Origin: Chloroflexota bacterium
GTDB taxonomy: Bacteria; Chloroflexota; Limnocylindria; Limnocylindrales; CSP1-4
Length of the DNA: 11,071 bases
NCBI GenBank assembly: GCA_021786915.1
Contig: JAJYMP010000421.1
Coordinates: 1-11,071, forward strand
Direction: 5' to 3'
Below are positions 1 to 6,600 of the stretch, in pieces. A model generated the notes under the pieces. That model worked only from the letters and a program-made list of their open reading frames with translations. It ran no database searches and was not told the DNA's origin. The position numbers were made by a program, and so were the translations under genes. Each line of letters starts with the position of its first letter. The first letter of the stretch is position 1.

Positions 1-2
1 GC

Positions 3-210
3 CGCGAATGGAGAGGCAGCGACCACTTGGTCTCGTCGATAGTGCGTGTCGAGAAGTGGTTGATATCCCCAGGATCGACGCTGCGGAGGTTCCGAGCTGC
101 TGTCTCGGGCCGTCCGAGCATCAGGCTTACGGAAGACGATAACAAGCGCATCGTGCTCATCGGCGACAGGTGAGGATCTTGCCCCGGCCGCTTCGGCTCC
201 TGCCTCATGA
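3..210 (+). pseudogene. Possible frayed 3' end of an unidentified gene
   Basis: A frame open from the window edge runs to a TGA at 171-173 with no start in the window. It ends in a protein-like tail with the residues RLTEDDNKRIVLIG. In a second frame, overlapping its end, the sequence reads ATGEDLAP and stops at TGA 208-210. Joined by a frameshift near 155-165, the two pieces would resemble the acidic, leucine-rich C-terminus ending in 'LxGxDLxxW' found in many bacterial sulfotransferases, which are common in polysaccharide loci. This is a weak likeness judged by eye over about 25 residues. It could equally be non-coding DNA. Decay here would match the two broken genes downstream on the same strand. 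Confidence 0.2.
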
Positions 211-303
211 ACCCGCAGTCCAGGGATCATCGAGAATGTTGCGCCGCTCACCTCCCCGCGGTCCTGTGGCAGGGTCCCATCCGCAGGCGCCCGGCGCTGC
301 TGC
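211..303. other. Short gap upstream of the first glycosyltransferase
   Basis: The stretch before the GTG start at 304 holds no recognisable gene, no clear promoter and no strong Shine-Dalgarno sequence. The frame of the downstream gene is open back to the stop at 208-210 but contains no better start codon, so the short ORF in this stretch is not called. Confidence 0.4.
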
Positions 304-1500
304 GTGAGGATCCTCCACGTCATAAGTTCGCTCGCGCCACGGTACGGTGGCCCGGCGGGCTGGGTTCCCCAGCTCGCCGTACAGGTGGCGAAGCGCGGTC
401 ATGAGGTCGAGATCGTCACCACGAATGCCGACGTCGCGGGCGTGCTCGATGTGCCGGTGGGACGCGCCGTTGACTGGGCCGGCGCCTCCACAACCTTCCA
501 TCCGCTCTCGGCTCCCAGGCGGTACGTGACATCGTGGTCGATGCTTGCCCACCTGCGGGGCCGCATCCCGGCGGTCGACGTCGTCCACATCCATGGCCTG
601 TACCGGTTCCAGAGCATCGCGGCCGCAGCCGTCGCTCGTCGCTGGCACGTTCCCTATGTCGTCCAGCCTCACGGATCTCTCGATCCATGGCACCGCGGCC
701 ATAAGCGGCACGCGAAGGACATATATCACCTGCTAGTCGAGGATCCAATCATGCGCGGCGCGTCCGCGATCGTGTGCACGTCGGCACGCGAAGAACGGTC
801 GATCCGAGATCTCGGGTATCGTGCCCCGACGTGGGTTATCCCCGGTGCAATCGACGCCGACGCCCTCCGGGAGCCTGCCGAGGCCAACCTCCTCGAGCAC
901 ACCCGACTCCAATCCGACGGCCGCGTCGTGACATTTCTGGGCCGGATATCGGCGAAGAAGGGCGTCCCTCTGCTCGTCGAGTCGTTCGTCTACACGGCCG
1001 CGGCGTTCCCGGATGCGCACCTCGTCATCGCGGGACCTGACGACGAAGGCATCGGTCAGAGCCTCACGCCACTGATCGCCAAAGCGGGCCTGGCCGATCG
1101 CGTTTCCTTCATTGGACTCGTCGCCGGACCCGAGAAGCGTGCGCTCCTACAGCGGTCCGATGTCTTCGTGCTTCCGTCCGCGGACGAGAGTTTTGGGTCT
1201 GCAGTCGCCGAAGCGATGGCCGTCGGTTGCCCAGTCGTGGTGAGTCCACAGGTCGCCATCGAGGACGTAGTCCGGGAATCGGGGGCAGGTCTTGTCGCTC
1301 AGCGAAACGCCACCGATATCGCTCGCGCAGTCCATGCGATTCTGGCGGATCCTGCGGCTGCTCTCGCGATGGCGGAAGCTGGCAGGCGAGTCGTCGATGC
1401 GAGATTCGCGTGGCCAAGCGTTGCCGGCGAGTTTGAAGCCATGTATGAAGCGGTCATCGCTACCAGGCGAGCTGGCCCGCGCGAGCGCCGAAACCCATGA
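304..1500 (+). CDS. GT4-family (GT-B fold) glycosyltransferase
   Basis: This 398-residue cytoplasmic enzyme has the length and two-domain layout of retaining GT4 glycosyltransferases, which move a sugar from a nucleotide donor to a lipid-linked glycan. The N-terminal acceptor domain begins MRILHVIS, has a glycine pair near residues 15-16, and continues with VVHIHGLY (93-100) and QPHGSLDPWH (121-130). The donor-binding domain begins near 207 with FLGRISAKKG (211-220). It carries the family's EX7E motif, E295 to E303, in ESFGSAVAE. The GTG start is chosen because it gives the canonical N-terminal beta strand and no earlier start exists in frame. Its TGA overlaps the ATG of the next, broken gene (ATGA at 1497-1500), so it belonged to a + strand operon. 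The gene looks intact, although its partners downstream are decayed. Donor and acceptor cannot be read from the sequence. Confidence 0.9.
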   Translation: MRILHVISSLAPRYGGPAGWVPQLAVQVAKRGHEVEIVTTNADVAGVLDVPVGRAVDWAGASTTFHPLSAPRRYVTSWSMLAHLRGRIPAVDVVHIHGLYRFQSIAAAAVARRWHVPYVVQPHGSLDPWHRGHKRHAKDIYHLLVEDPIMRGASAIVCTSAREERSIRDLGYRAPTWVIPGAIDADALREPAEANLLEHTRLQSDGRVVTFLGRISAKKGVPLLVESFVYTAAAFPDAHLVIAGPDDEGIGQSLTPLIAKAGLADRVSFIGLVAGPEKRALLQRSDVFVLPSADESFGSAVAEAMAVGCPVVVSPQVAIEDVVRESGAGLVAQRNATDIARAVHAILADPAAALAMAEAGRRVVDARFAWPSVAGEFEAMYEAVIATRRAGPRERRNP

Positions 1501-1853
1501 GATCAAACGTCTCACTGAGGAGTTCTGCGGTTCTAGCAGTCGCGAGGCAAGGCGACAGGGGCTACGGGGACGTGTCGCACGCCGTGCGGGACCTCGATCG
1601 AGCGTTCCCGCCTATCGCGGCAGGTGCTGCCTGCGTGATCCAGAGGCGCGCGGACGCGGCCGTGATCGCCACCGGGTGGCCGAGCTACCGGGACCTGGAC
1701 TGGGCCGCGATGCACGGAACAATGCGACGCCCGCTGATCATCGACGGGAGTCGCCTGCTTGCGCAGGAGCAACTCCAGTCGACGGGCTACGTCGTGGAAC
1801 TGATCGGCGACGGTGTGGACAGGGCTTGGACAGACGACCAGGCGGTGAAGTGA
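1497..1853 (+). pseudogene. C-terminal remnant of a UDP-glucose/GDP-mannose dehydrogenase
   Basis: The 118-residue reading frame matches only the C-terminal UDP-binding domain of nucleotide-sugar dehydrogenases, which normally have about 430 residues and oxidise UDP-glucose or GDP-mannose to the uronic acid. The diagnostic stretch is ADAAVIATGWPSYRDLDW followed by RPLIIDGSRLL, equivalent to the family's 'ADalvvaTeWpeFr...DgRnll'. The NAD-binding Rossmann domain and the catalytic cysteine and lysine are absent, and upstream sequence is occupied by the intact glycosyltransferase. The first ~50 residues align only roughly, suggesting small indels. The ATG overlaps the upstream stop (ATGA), and its TGA overlaps the next GTG (GTGA at 1850-1853). 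The fragment may still be translated but cannot act as a dehydrogenase. A stand-alone binding protein is possible but less likely. Confidence 0.75.
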
Positions 1854-2297
1854 GGACTTTCGCGGCGACCCTGCTGGAGCGCGTTCGCCGACGGTTCCAC
1901 CCCCTGCACTACCTGCGGGCATTTCCGCCAATCCGATGGGTTGGCGCGCGGATCGACCGCCCGTGGCTGACTCGCATCGATGGCGTTCCCCATGATGTTG
2001 CTGTTCGACTCGTGAGGAACCTCGGCACCGTGCTGTCGTTGGGCAGGGCCGAAGAGCGCGAGTTACGATGTCGAAGGCGCTGAGCTTCGAGTCCTCCGAG
2101 GCGGCAGAGGAACTCTGCAGGCGTCTATGCCGATCATCCTGGTGGAGTGCAGTCAGTGGCAGGAAGAGGTGCGCGGGTTTCTCGAGGAACTCGGATATGA
2201 GATCCGAGATCCGAGATCCCCCGCACACCGGGCCGCTGGTCCCGGCATGCCATTCATGGCACTCGCGCTGGACCCACGCCGCCACCTTCTGCGATAG
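1850..2297 (+). pseudogene. FkbM-type methyltransferase with internal deletion and frameshift
   Basis: Two halves of an FkbM-family SAM-dependent methyltransferase, an enzyme class that O-methylates sugars, lie in different frames. The first, from GTG 1850 to TGA 2083, has the N-terminal segment with FPPIRW, VAVRLVRNLG and VLSLGRAE. The second is open in the frame of the upstream dehydrogenase fragment and reads YDVEGAELRVLRGG from 2064, then PIILVEC and FLEELGYEIRD, ending at TAG 2295-2297. YDVEGAE is the family's 'KiDVEGaE' motif, and 'ilvE...fLeelGY' is its usual ending. The SAM-binding middle, about 110-130 residues in normal members, is missing, with the junction near 2055-2063. The product would be non-functional. 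The assignment rests on motifs read by eye, but their order and spacing fit well. Confidence 0.75.
2201..2219 (+). repeat. 7-bp tandem repeat GATCCGA
   Basis: GATCCGA occurs twice in tandem and is followed by a partial third copy (GATCC). It lies in the C-terminal half of the broken methyltransferase. A 7-bp unit changes the frame whenever a copy is gained or lost. Confidence 0.7.
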
Positions 2298-2505
2298 GCT
2301 CCGTTCCTTGGTAGGAACCCGGAATGTTCTGCCTATCCCTCATCGGTAGAGACTGACGAAGTCACTGAGCAGTTGGCAGTGCCACATTCACCGAGCGGCG
2401 ACACGGACCAGCCAGCTCCGCCCTGCACTGACGTTTCACGCACTATCACTCGCAGCTGGCTGGCCCGTCACCGAGGTGGGTGCGCTCGGCTGCGGACTTC
2501 ATGGG
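2298..2505. other. Non-coding spacer between the two modules
   Basis: About 210 bases follow the last methyltransferase remnant and contain no frame with protein-like character. The only structure I see is the 10-bp inverted repeat reported separately. No terminator with a T-tract is visible for either converging transcription unit. Confidence 0.5.
2408..2463. repeat. 10-bp perfect inverted repeat, 36-nt loop
   Basis: CCAGCCAGCT at 2408-2417 is the exact reverse complement of AGCTGGCTGG at 2454-2463. The loop is long and no T-run follows, so a rho-independent terminator is unlikely. It lies just outside the IS21-like repeats and may be debris from the same insertion or a chance palindrome. 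Confidence 0.5.
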
Positions 2506-2611
2506 TAATGGCCACCTCGTTTCACACGAAATGGCCTCGTGCCGCCGGAAATGGCCACCCCGTGTCACGGCAAATGGCCACCCTTTGAGCCCCGATCTGG
2601 CGTGGCCATTT
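2506..2611. mobile_element. Iterated terminal repeats resembling a solo IS21-family end
   Basis: Four direct copies of (A/T)AATGGCC, three of them continuing as ACC, start at 2506, 2529, 2549 and 2572, with spacings of 23, 20 and 23 nt. One inverted copy, TGGCCATTT, lies at 2603-2611. On the - strand the unit reads GGTGGCCATTT and is interleaved with GTGACACGG-like spacers. Such multiple sub-terminal repeats with TGGCCA cores are typical of IS21-family (istA/istB) ends, where the transposase binds. No istA or istB sequence is present in the window, so only an end fragment remains. The fragment overlaps the last codons of the - strand gene ending at 2565. The repeats are directly visible; the family name comes from recalled likeness and is not searched. 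Confidence 0.55.
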
Positions 2612-4421
2612 GGCCGCATTGCGCACGCTCGGCCACGACGACGAGCTTGTTGCCGAACCGACCGAAGAGCGCGTTACCCGCCCGCCAGCCGACCCGAACA
2701 AGCGGAAAGATCCAGCCGCGGCTCATGATCCGGAAGAGTCTGCCGGGTTCATGGCGGTAGTACATCGCGTAGCGCTCGGCCGAGAGCGTCTTGAAACCGG
2801 CATCTGCGAGGCGCTCTTGCACGTCAGCGCTCGTCAAGCGCCGAACGCGGTTCCCGGCGTCCTCCCACTCCACTGCCAAGCCGACTTTCACGGCGGCTTT
2901 CGTCAGGGCGGCGCCGGCCGGCTCCGTCACCGATACCCAGCGCCTCGCAACGCGAGCCATCTCCGCGAGGCCCACCTCCGGGCGGTCAAGGTGGTGCAAC
3001 CCATCGTGTACAAGCACCAGGTCGATCGAGGCGTCGGCGAACGGCAGGTGCTCAATATCGGCGACGACAGCCGTGATCGGAATCCCGTATCGCTCGACCC
3101 TCGCGCGAGTGCGCCGCGCGGCCTCCAGGCTGATGTCGATCGATAACACCATGCAGCCGGCGCGCGCCAGGAACTCCGCATCCATGCCCGAGCCGCCGCA
3201 CACGGTGAGCGCGGTCGCGCCCACGAGGTCGTGAGTCAGTGGGCGCGTTGCGCGCCGCAGCTTCTCCCCAATCAAGAAACGGTACAGCCGCGGCGTCCCG
3301 TGCGGTCGGGTGACCTCGAACACCTCGTCCACCTCGTGGTCGAAGTGCGCCTGCTGAGCCGTCTTGTGTGGATCAGGTTTCGTGTCTCCGTGTTCGCGGG
3401 CGTGCGCGAGATCGCGCGTGTCGTCCACGGCCCCACAGGAGCGAGGAAGAAGCACCGGTACGCCGTCGGCGACTGGGTAGACTTGTCCGCAGGCGGCGCA
3501 CGCGAAGGCGTCGGGCATTCCGGAGAGAGGCTCACGACAATGAGGGCACACGAAACGCGGGAGCACTGCGGCTGAGCCCGGTTTCGCACTCGCCACCGCG
3601 TCATGCTTGCCGCGCTCCAGCTCCAGCAGCCTGGCATCGATCATTGCCTCATAGGCGGCGATGAGCTGGCAGTAGACAAGGCCTTGCCTGCCGTCGAGGA
3701 AGCCGCGCTTGATGAAGAACATCCAGACGAATCTGACCGCAGGCCTGGCAGGCACCTGGTACCAGACACGCGTCTTGAGGAACCGTCGACGTTCCGGCCA
3801 CGTGCCGAACAGTCGTCCCCGACGCTGCCTTGGCGTCTGACCGGACCGGTCCTTGAGGATCTCCCGAGCCTCCAGGTCGGCGTAGCGTGCGTGCCGGTCA
3901 AGGAAGGCAGCGAGCCCTTTGAGGTTCTCGTGCATGAGTGGGCTGGTGAGGAACCCAGTGGGGCCGTCGACGATCACGTGCTCGTGAACGAGCCGCTCCT
4001 CAAAACGCCCGAGGTTCGTCCGAAAGAGGCGAAGTTGGTAGTCCGGGTACCACCACGCGTGTCGCAATACCCGCCCCTCGAAGACGTTTCGCCGCGGAAG
4101 GTGGAAGCCGGCGAGCGGTGATGCGATGGCTGTGCGGACCTCCCGCGCCAGCTCGTCCGAAATCCATTCGTCGGCGTCCAGGAAGAGCACCCAGTCCGCC
4201 CGATCGGCGACCTGCGAGAGGGCCCAATTCTTCTGGGCCGCGTAGCCCTCCCACGGGTGGTCTACGACCTCGGCGCCTATCTCCGTGGCAAGTTCTCGGG
4301 TCTGGTCCGTGCTCCCACAGTCCACGACGATCACCGGCCCGAGCCGACGAGCACTCTCCACCGCCCGCGCGAGATGGACCGCCTCATTGAGCGTCGGGAT
4401 CACAACGACGAGGTCGGTCAT
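2565..4421 (-). CDS. GT2 glycosyltransferase fused to zinc ribbon and SAM methyltransferase
   Basis: This 618-residue protein joins three modules. Residues 1-~265 form an inverting GT2 glycosyltransferase of the WaaE (KdtX) type, with VVVIPTLNEA (4-13), VDCGSTDQT (33-41), the metal-binding LDADEW (81-86), and a hydrophobic segment around 231-258. Residues ~290-326 are a Trm112-like zinc ribbon with C292/C295 and C308/C311. Residues ~380-600 are a class I methyltransferase with VCGGSGMDAEFLA (407-419), VLSIDIS (425-431) and a DLVLVHDGLHHL segment (467-478). It could add a sugar and methylate the glycan. ATG 4421 is preferred to GTG 4475, because MTDLVVVIP is the normal GT2 beginning and AGAGGA lies 9 nt upstream. 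The last ~18 residues, from about 2621 down, are encoded by IS21-like repeat DNA, so the natural C-terminus has probably been replaced. Confidence 0.88.
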   Translation of the reverse strand: MTDLVVVIPTLNEAVHLARAVESARRLGPVIVVDCGSTDQTRELATEIGAEVVDHPWEGYAAQKNWALSQVADRADWVLFLDADEWISDELAREVRTAIASPLAGFHLPRRNVFEGRVLRHAWWYPDYQLRLFRTNLGRFEERLVHEHVIVDGPTGFLTSPLMHENLKGLAAFLDRHARYADLEAREILKDRSGQTPRQRRGRLFGTWPERRRFLKTRVWYQVPARPAVRFVWMFFIKRGFLDGRQGLVYCQLIAAYEAMIDARLLELERGKHDAVASAKPGSAAVLPRFVCPHCREPLSGMPDAFACAACGQVYPVADGVPVLLPRSCGAVDDTRDLAHAREHGDTKPDPHKTAQQAHFDHEVDEVFEVTRPHGTPRLYRFLIGEKLRRATRPLTHDLVGATALTVCGGSGMDAEFLARAGCMVLSIDISLEAARRTRARVERYGIPITAVVADIEHLPFADASIDLVLVHDGLHHLDRPEVGLAEMARVARRWVSVTEPAGAALTKAAVKVGLAVEWEDAGNRVRRLTSADVQERLADAGFKTLSAERYAMYYRHEPGRLFRIMSRGWIFPLVRVGWRAGNALFGRFGNKLVVVAERAQCGQMATPDRGSKGGHLP

Positions 4422-4665
4422 GTCGTGTGTCCTCTGGTACACACCCGGGTCCGTCACGCCCGCACGGCCAAGCAAACGGTCACGTCCGCGATGGGTGCCA
4501 CCGGACCAGAGCCATGCTCAGGTTGCATCGAGGCACGCGTCGCGATACTCGACGCGTCCGCCAGGAACTGAAACGACTGGCCCTGCCCGTTCGTGTGGGC
4601 CGAGACAGCCGGCGAGAGTGTCGCCAAGGCGGTCCGCGAGCCCTGGGTGACTTCCGACCCGGACA
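4422..4665. other. 244-bp intergenic region with one small hairpin
   Basis: This is the only sizeable gap inside the - strand gene series. An 8-bp perfect stem, ACGCGTCG at 4535-4542 and CGACGCGT at 4550-4557, encloses a 7-nt loop but has no T-tract. A 70-codon - strand frame starting with GTG at 4666 has no recognisable motif or convincing composition and is not called. The gap may hold a promoter for the fusion gene, but I see no convincing -35/-10 pair. Confidence 0.45.
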
Positions 4666-5829
4666 CTAGGCCAAGCCGGACAACATTGCTCGCACCGTTT
4701 CGCCCGCCACTCGCCAGTTCAGTCGGGTGGAATATTCCGCGTGCGTACTCCTGGCCAGGGAACGGTATGCGTCCTGGTCAATCATCAATGCCTCGATGTA
4801 ATCCGCCCAGTCGGACGGCCTGCTATCCCGGTCGAATAGCTGTCCATTCAGTCCGTCCCGAACCATCGTCGGAACCCCGCATACGCGAATCGCGCACGAG
4901 GGCACGCCGAAGGCGCTCGCTTCCGCAAACACGATGCCGGCGGACTCCGGCCAACTGGGGAGCAACAGGAAATGGGAGTCCTTGAGGATCGCCGCGTACC
5001 TGTCGAGCTCCTGAGGTTTCCGCTTGTCGATGAAGCCAGCATATTGTACGAAGGGCGGTGCACCGGTTGGGGGAGCGACTCCCACCACCGTCAGGGTTGC
5101 GTTGATTCCTCTGCCAATGAGTTCTCTGGTCACGTCGATGGCGATGTCGCCGCCCTTCCTGCTCCACTCCATGGCCACGAAAGCGAGGCGACACTCGTCC
5201 ATCGAGCGACCCGCGACCGCCAACTCCACTTCGGCGGAACTGATCTCGCGCTGAAGATTGGGACCGAACGGGACCACTCGGACCTTCGAGGGATCAACGC
5301 CGTAGTACTGTAGCGCCGTCCCAGCGGCCCATTCTGATGAAAAGATGGCGATCGAGCAACGGTCCAAGGCCGCCTGTTCAGCGGCATGGCCATCTCGAAG
5401 TGTCTCCGGCGATAGATTGTCGAAGGCAGGTCGGCGACCCCGCCGAACTCGCTCTTTGTAGAACGGAACCACCCCGTCGAAAGTCGCATCGGTCCAGAAG
5501 ACCACTGGTATCGGCGTATCCAGGTACGCGATCGGGATCGTTCCCGGGCTGACGACGACGTCGTAGTGACCGCCGGCGAGTCGCGTCTCGATCTGGCGGG
5601 CAAACTGTCGCTGCAGCCACGGCTGCCTGGCGCGCTGGTAGTTCGACCGCAGCAAATTGCGATAGAGCCAGGTCTTGCCCTTCCACACAAGCGCCAGAGG
5701 CTCATCCAGCGGGCCGATCAAATCGACTTGGACGCCATCGCCCTTCAGGGCGTTCCACATGGAGTAACCGGTCCCCGACCAATGGACGGGACTCCGAGCA
5801 TCGTAGGTTGTGACGTAAGCTATGCGCAT
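4666..5829 (-). CDS. GT4-family (GT-B fold) glycosyltransferase
   Basis: The 387-residue protein has the layout of a retaining GT4 glycosyltransferase acting at the cytoplasmic membrane face. MRIAYVTTYD opens the N-terminal domain, followed by a WSGTGY loop (18-22 region) like those that contact donor phosphates. VVVSPGTIPIAYL (91-103) and VVFWTDATFDG (109-119) follow. The C-terminal donor domain contains MEWSRKGGD (220-228), YAGFIDKR (263-270) and the EX7E motif, E295 to E303, in ESAGIVFAE. ATG 5829 is the natural start, because it gives the expected first beta strand. The gene starts 33 nt after the transaldolase stop and is probably co-transcribed with the heptose genes. It may transfer the heptose made upstream, but that is inference from position only. 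Confidence 0.88.
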   Translation of the reverse strand: MRIAYVTTYDARSPVHWSGTGYSMWNALKGDGVQVDLIGPLDEPLALVWKGKTWLYRNLLRSNYQRARQPWLQRQFARQIETRLAGGHYDVVVSPGTIPIAYLDTPIPVVFWTDATFDGVVPFYKERVRRGRRPAFDNLSPETLRDGHAAEQAALDRCSIAIFSSEWAAGTALQYYGVDPSKVRVVPFGPNLQREISSAEVELAVAGRSMDECRLAFVAMEWSRKGGDIAIDVTRELIGRGINATLTVVGVAPPTGAPPFVQYAGFIDKRKPQELDRYAAILKDSHFLLLPSWPESAGIVFAEASAFGVPSCAIRVCGVPTMVRDGLNGQLFDRDSRPSDWADYIEALMIDQDAYRSLARSTHAEYSTRLNWRVAGETVRAMLSGLA

Positions 5830-5862
5830 AGGGAACCTGCACTTCAGGAGCCATGGCAGCGG

Positions 5863-6600
5863 TTAGTGATGCGTTAACGCTGCTCGCAGACTGTATCCGG
5901 CCCGCGCGGCGTCGTCGTAGAACATTCGCACGGTCTCTAATGAGAAGTCGTCGAGGTTCTTCCCCACCGAAGAGAGCTTCTTCAGGATGTCGCTGGTCGC
6001 GGTGATGACATGGCAGCCCACTGTATCGGCCTGAAAAACGTTGAGCAGTTCCCGGGGGCTCGCCCAGAGCAGCTGGAGATCGCCGTATGAGCGCAGGATC
6101 CCGACCGCTTCCGCCATCATCGGCACAGGGTCGCGCCCGGTGTCGGCGATCCGACCCGCGAAGACCGAGATGTAGGCAAGGGGCGCCGAGGCCACGGCCT
6201 CCGCAGCGGCCCGCACCTGGTCCAGAGTCATGATCGCCGTGACATTGAGGCGAATACCCTCGGCCGCCAGCTTCCGGAGCAGCTCATACGACGGTTCGCG
6301 GCGCGTGTTGGTGATCGGGATCTTCACCACGACGTTAGCGCCCCACGAGGCGAGAAGGCGAGCCTGATCGGCCATCTCGTCGAACTCATCGGAGAAGACC
6401 TCGAACGAGACCGGTCGATCTCGGATCTCGGCGAGGACTGCATGGGCGAACGCCTCGTAGTCGTCGATGCCCGCTTTGCGCATGAGTGTGGGGTTCGTCG
6501 TGAACCCGCTGATGAGCGGGTCCTGCGCGTAGACTCGGATGCCCGCCAGGTCCGCCCCGTCGGCGAAGAGCTTCACCCGCAGCTCGGAGAGGCTCGTCAT
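5863..6600 (-). CDS. Small transaldolase-family protein
   Basis: This 245-residue class I aldolase has the compact size of the TalC/MipB-like group and would use a Schiff-base lysine on sugar phosphates. The N-terminal LFADGADL, then SGFTTNPTLMRKAGI (31-45) and VVVKIPITN (90-98) are family signatures, with K93 the expected Schiff-base lysine. TAIMTLDQV (121-129) and YISVFAGRIADTG (143-155) follow as expected, and ITATSDILKKL is present near the end. ATG 6600 is chosen because it overlaps the stop of the phosphatase gene (ATGA) and has GGAGG at 6611-6607, 6 nt upstream; the longer GTG/ATG option at 6762 would add 54 non-homologous residues. Transaldolases interconvert sedoheptulose 7-phosphate and fructose 6-phosphate. 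The setting suggests it feeds the heptose route, although a different aldol reaction is possible. Confidence 0.85.
   Translation of the reverse strand: MTSLSELRVKLFADGADLAGIRVYAQDPLISGFTTNPTLMRKAGIDDYEAFAHAVLAEIRDRPVSFEVFSDEFDEMADQARLLASWGANVVVKIPITNTRREPSYELLRKLAAEGIRLNVTAIMTLDQVRAAAEAVASAPLAYISVFAGRIADTGRDPVPMMAEAVGILRSYGDLQLLWASPRELLNVFQADTVGCHVITATSDILKKLSSVGKNLDDFSLETVRMFYDDAARAGYSLRAALTHH

Noticed and set aside
1292..1849. Upstream part of a long + strand frame ending at 2083
   Set aside because: Only the part from GTG 1850 is protein-like. The earlier part is a shadow of the GT4 gene and the dehydrogenase remnant.
1533..2285. A 250-codon open frame on the - strand
   Set aside because: It is antisense to the dehydrogenase and methyltransferase remnants, whose sense frames carry recognisable motifs. 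Its own translation is Arg/Ser-rich with no motif.
2408..2463. Bidirectional terminator between the converging units
   Set aside because: The 36-nt loop is too long and there is no T-run on either side.
2506..2582. CRISPR-like array from the spaced AAATGGCC repeats
   Set aside because: The repeat core is only 8-11 bp, the spacing is 20-23 nt, and an inverted copy is present. This fits transposase-binding end repeats, not CRISPR repeats.
4454..4666. A 70-codon - strand frame starting with GTG one base inside the upstream stop
   Set aside because: It has no motif, no ribosome binding site and unconvincing composition.
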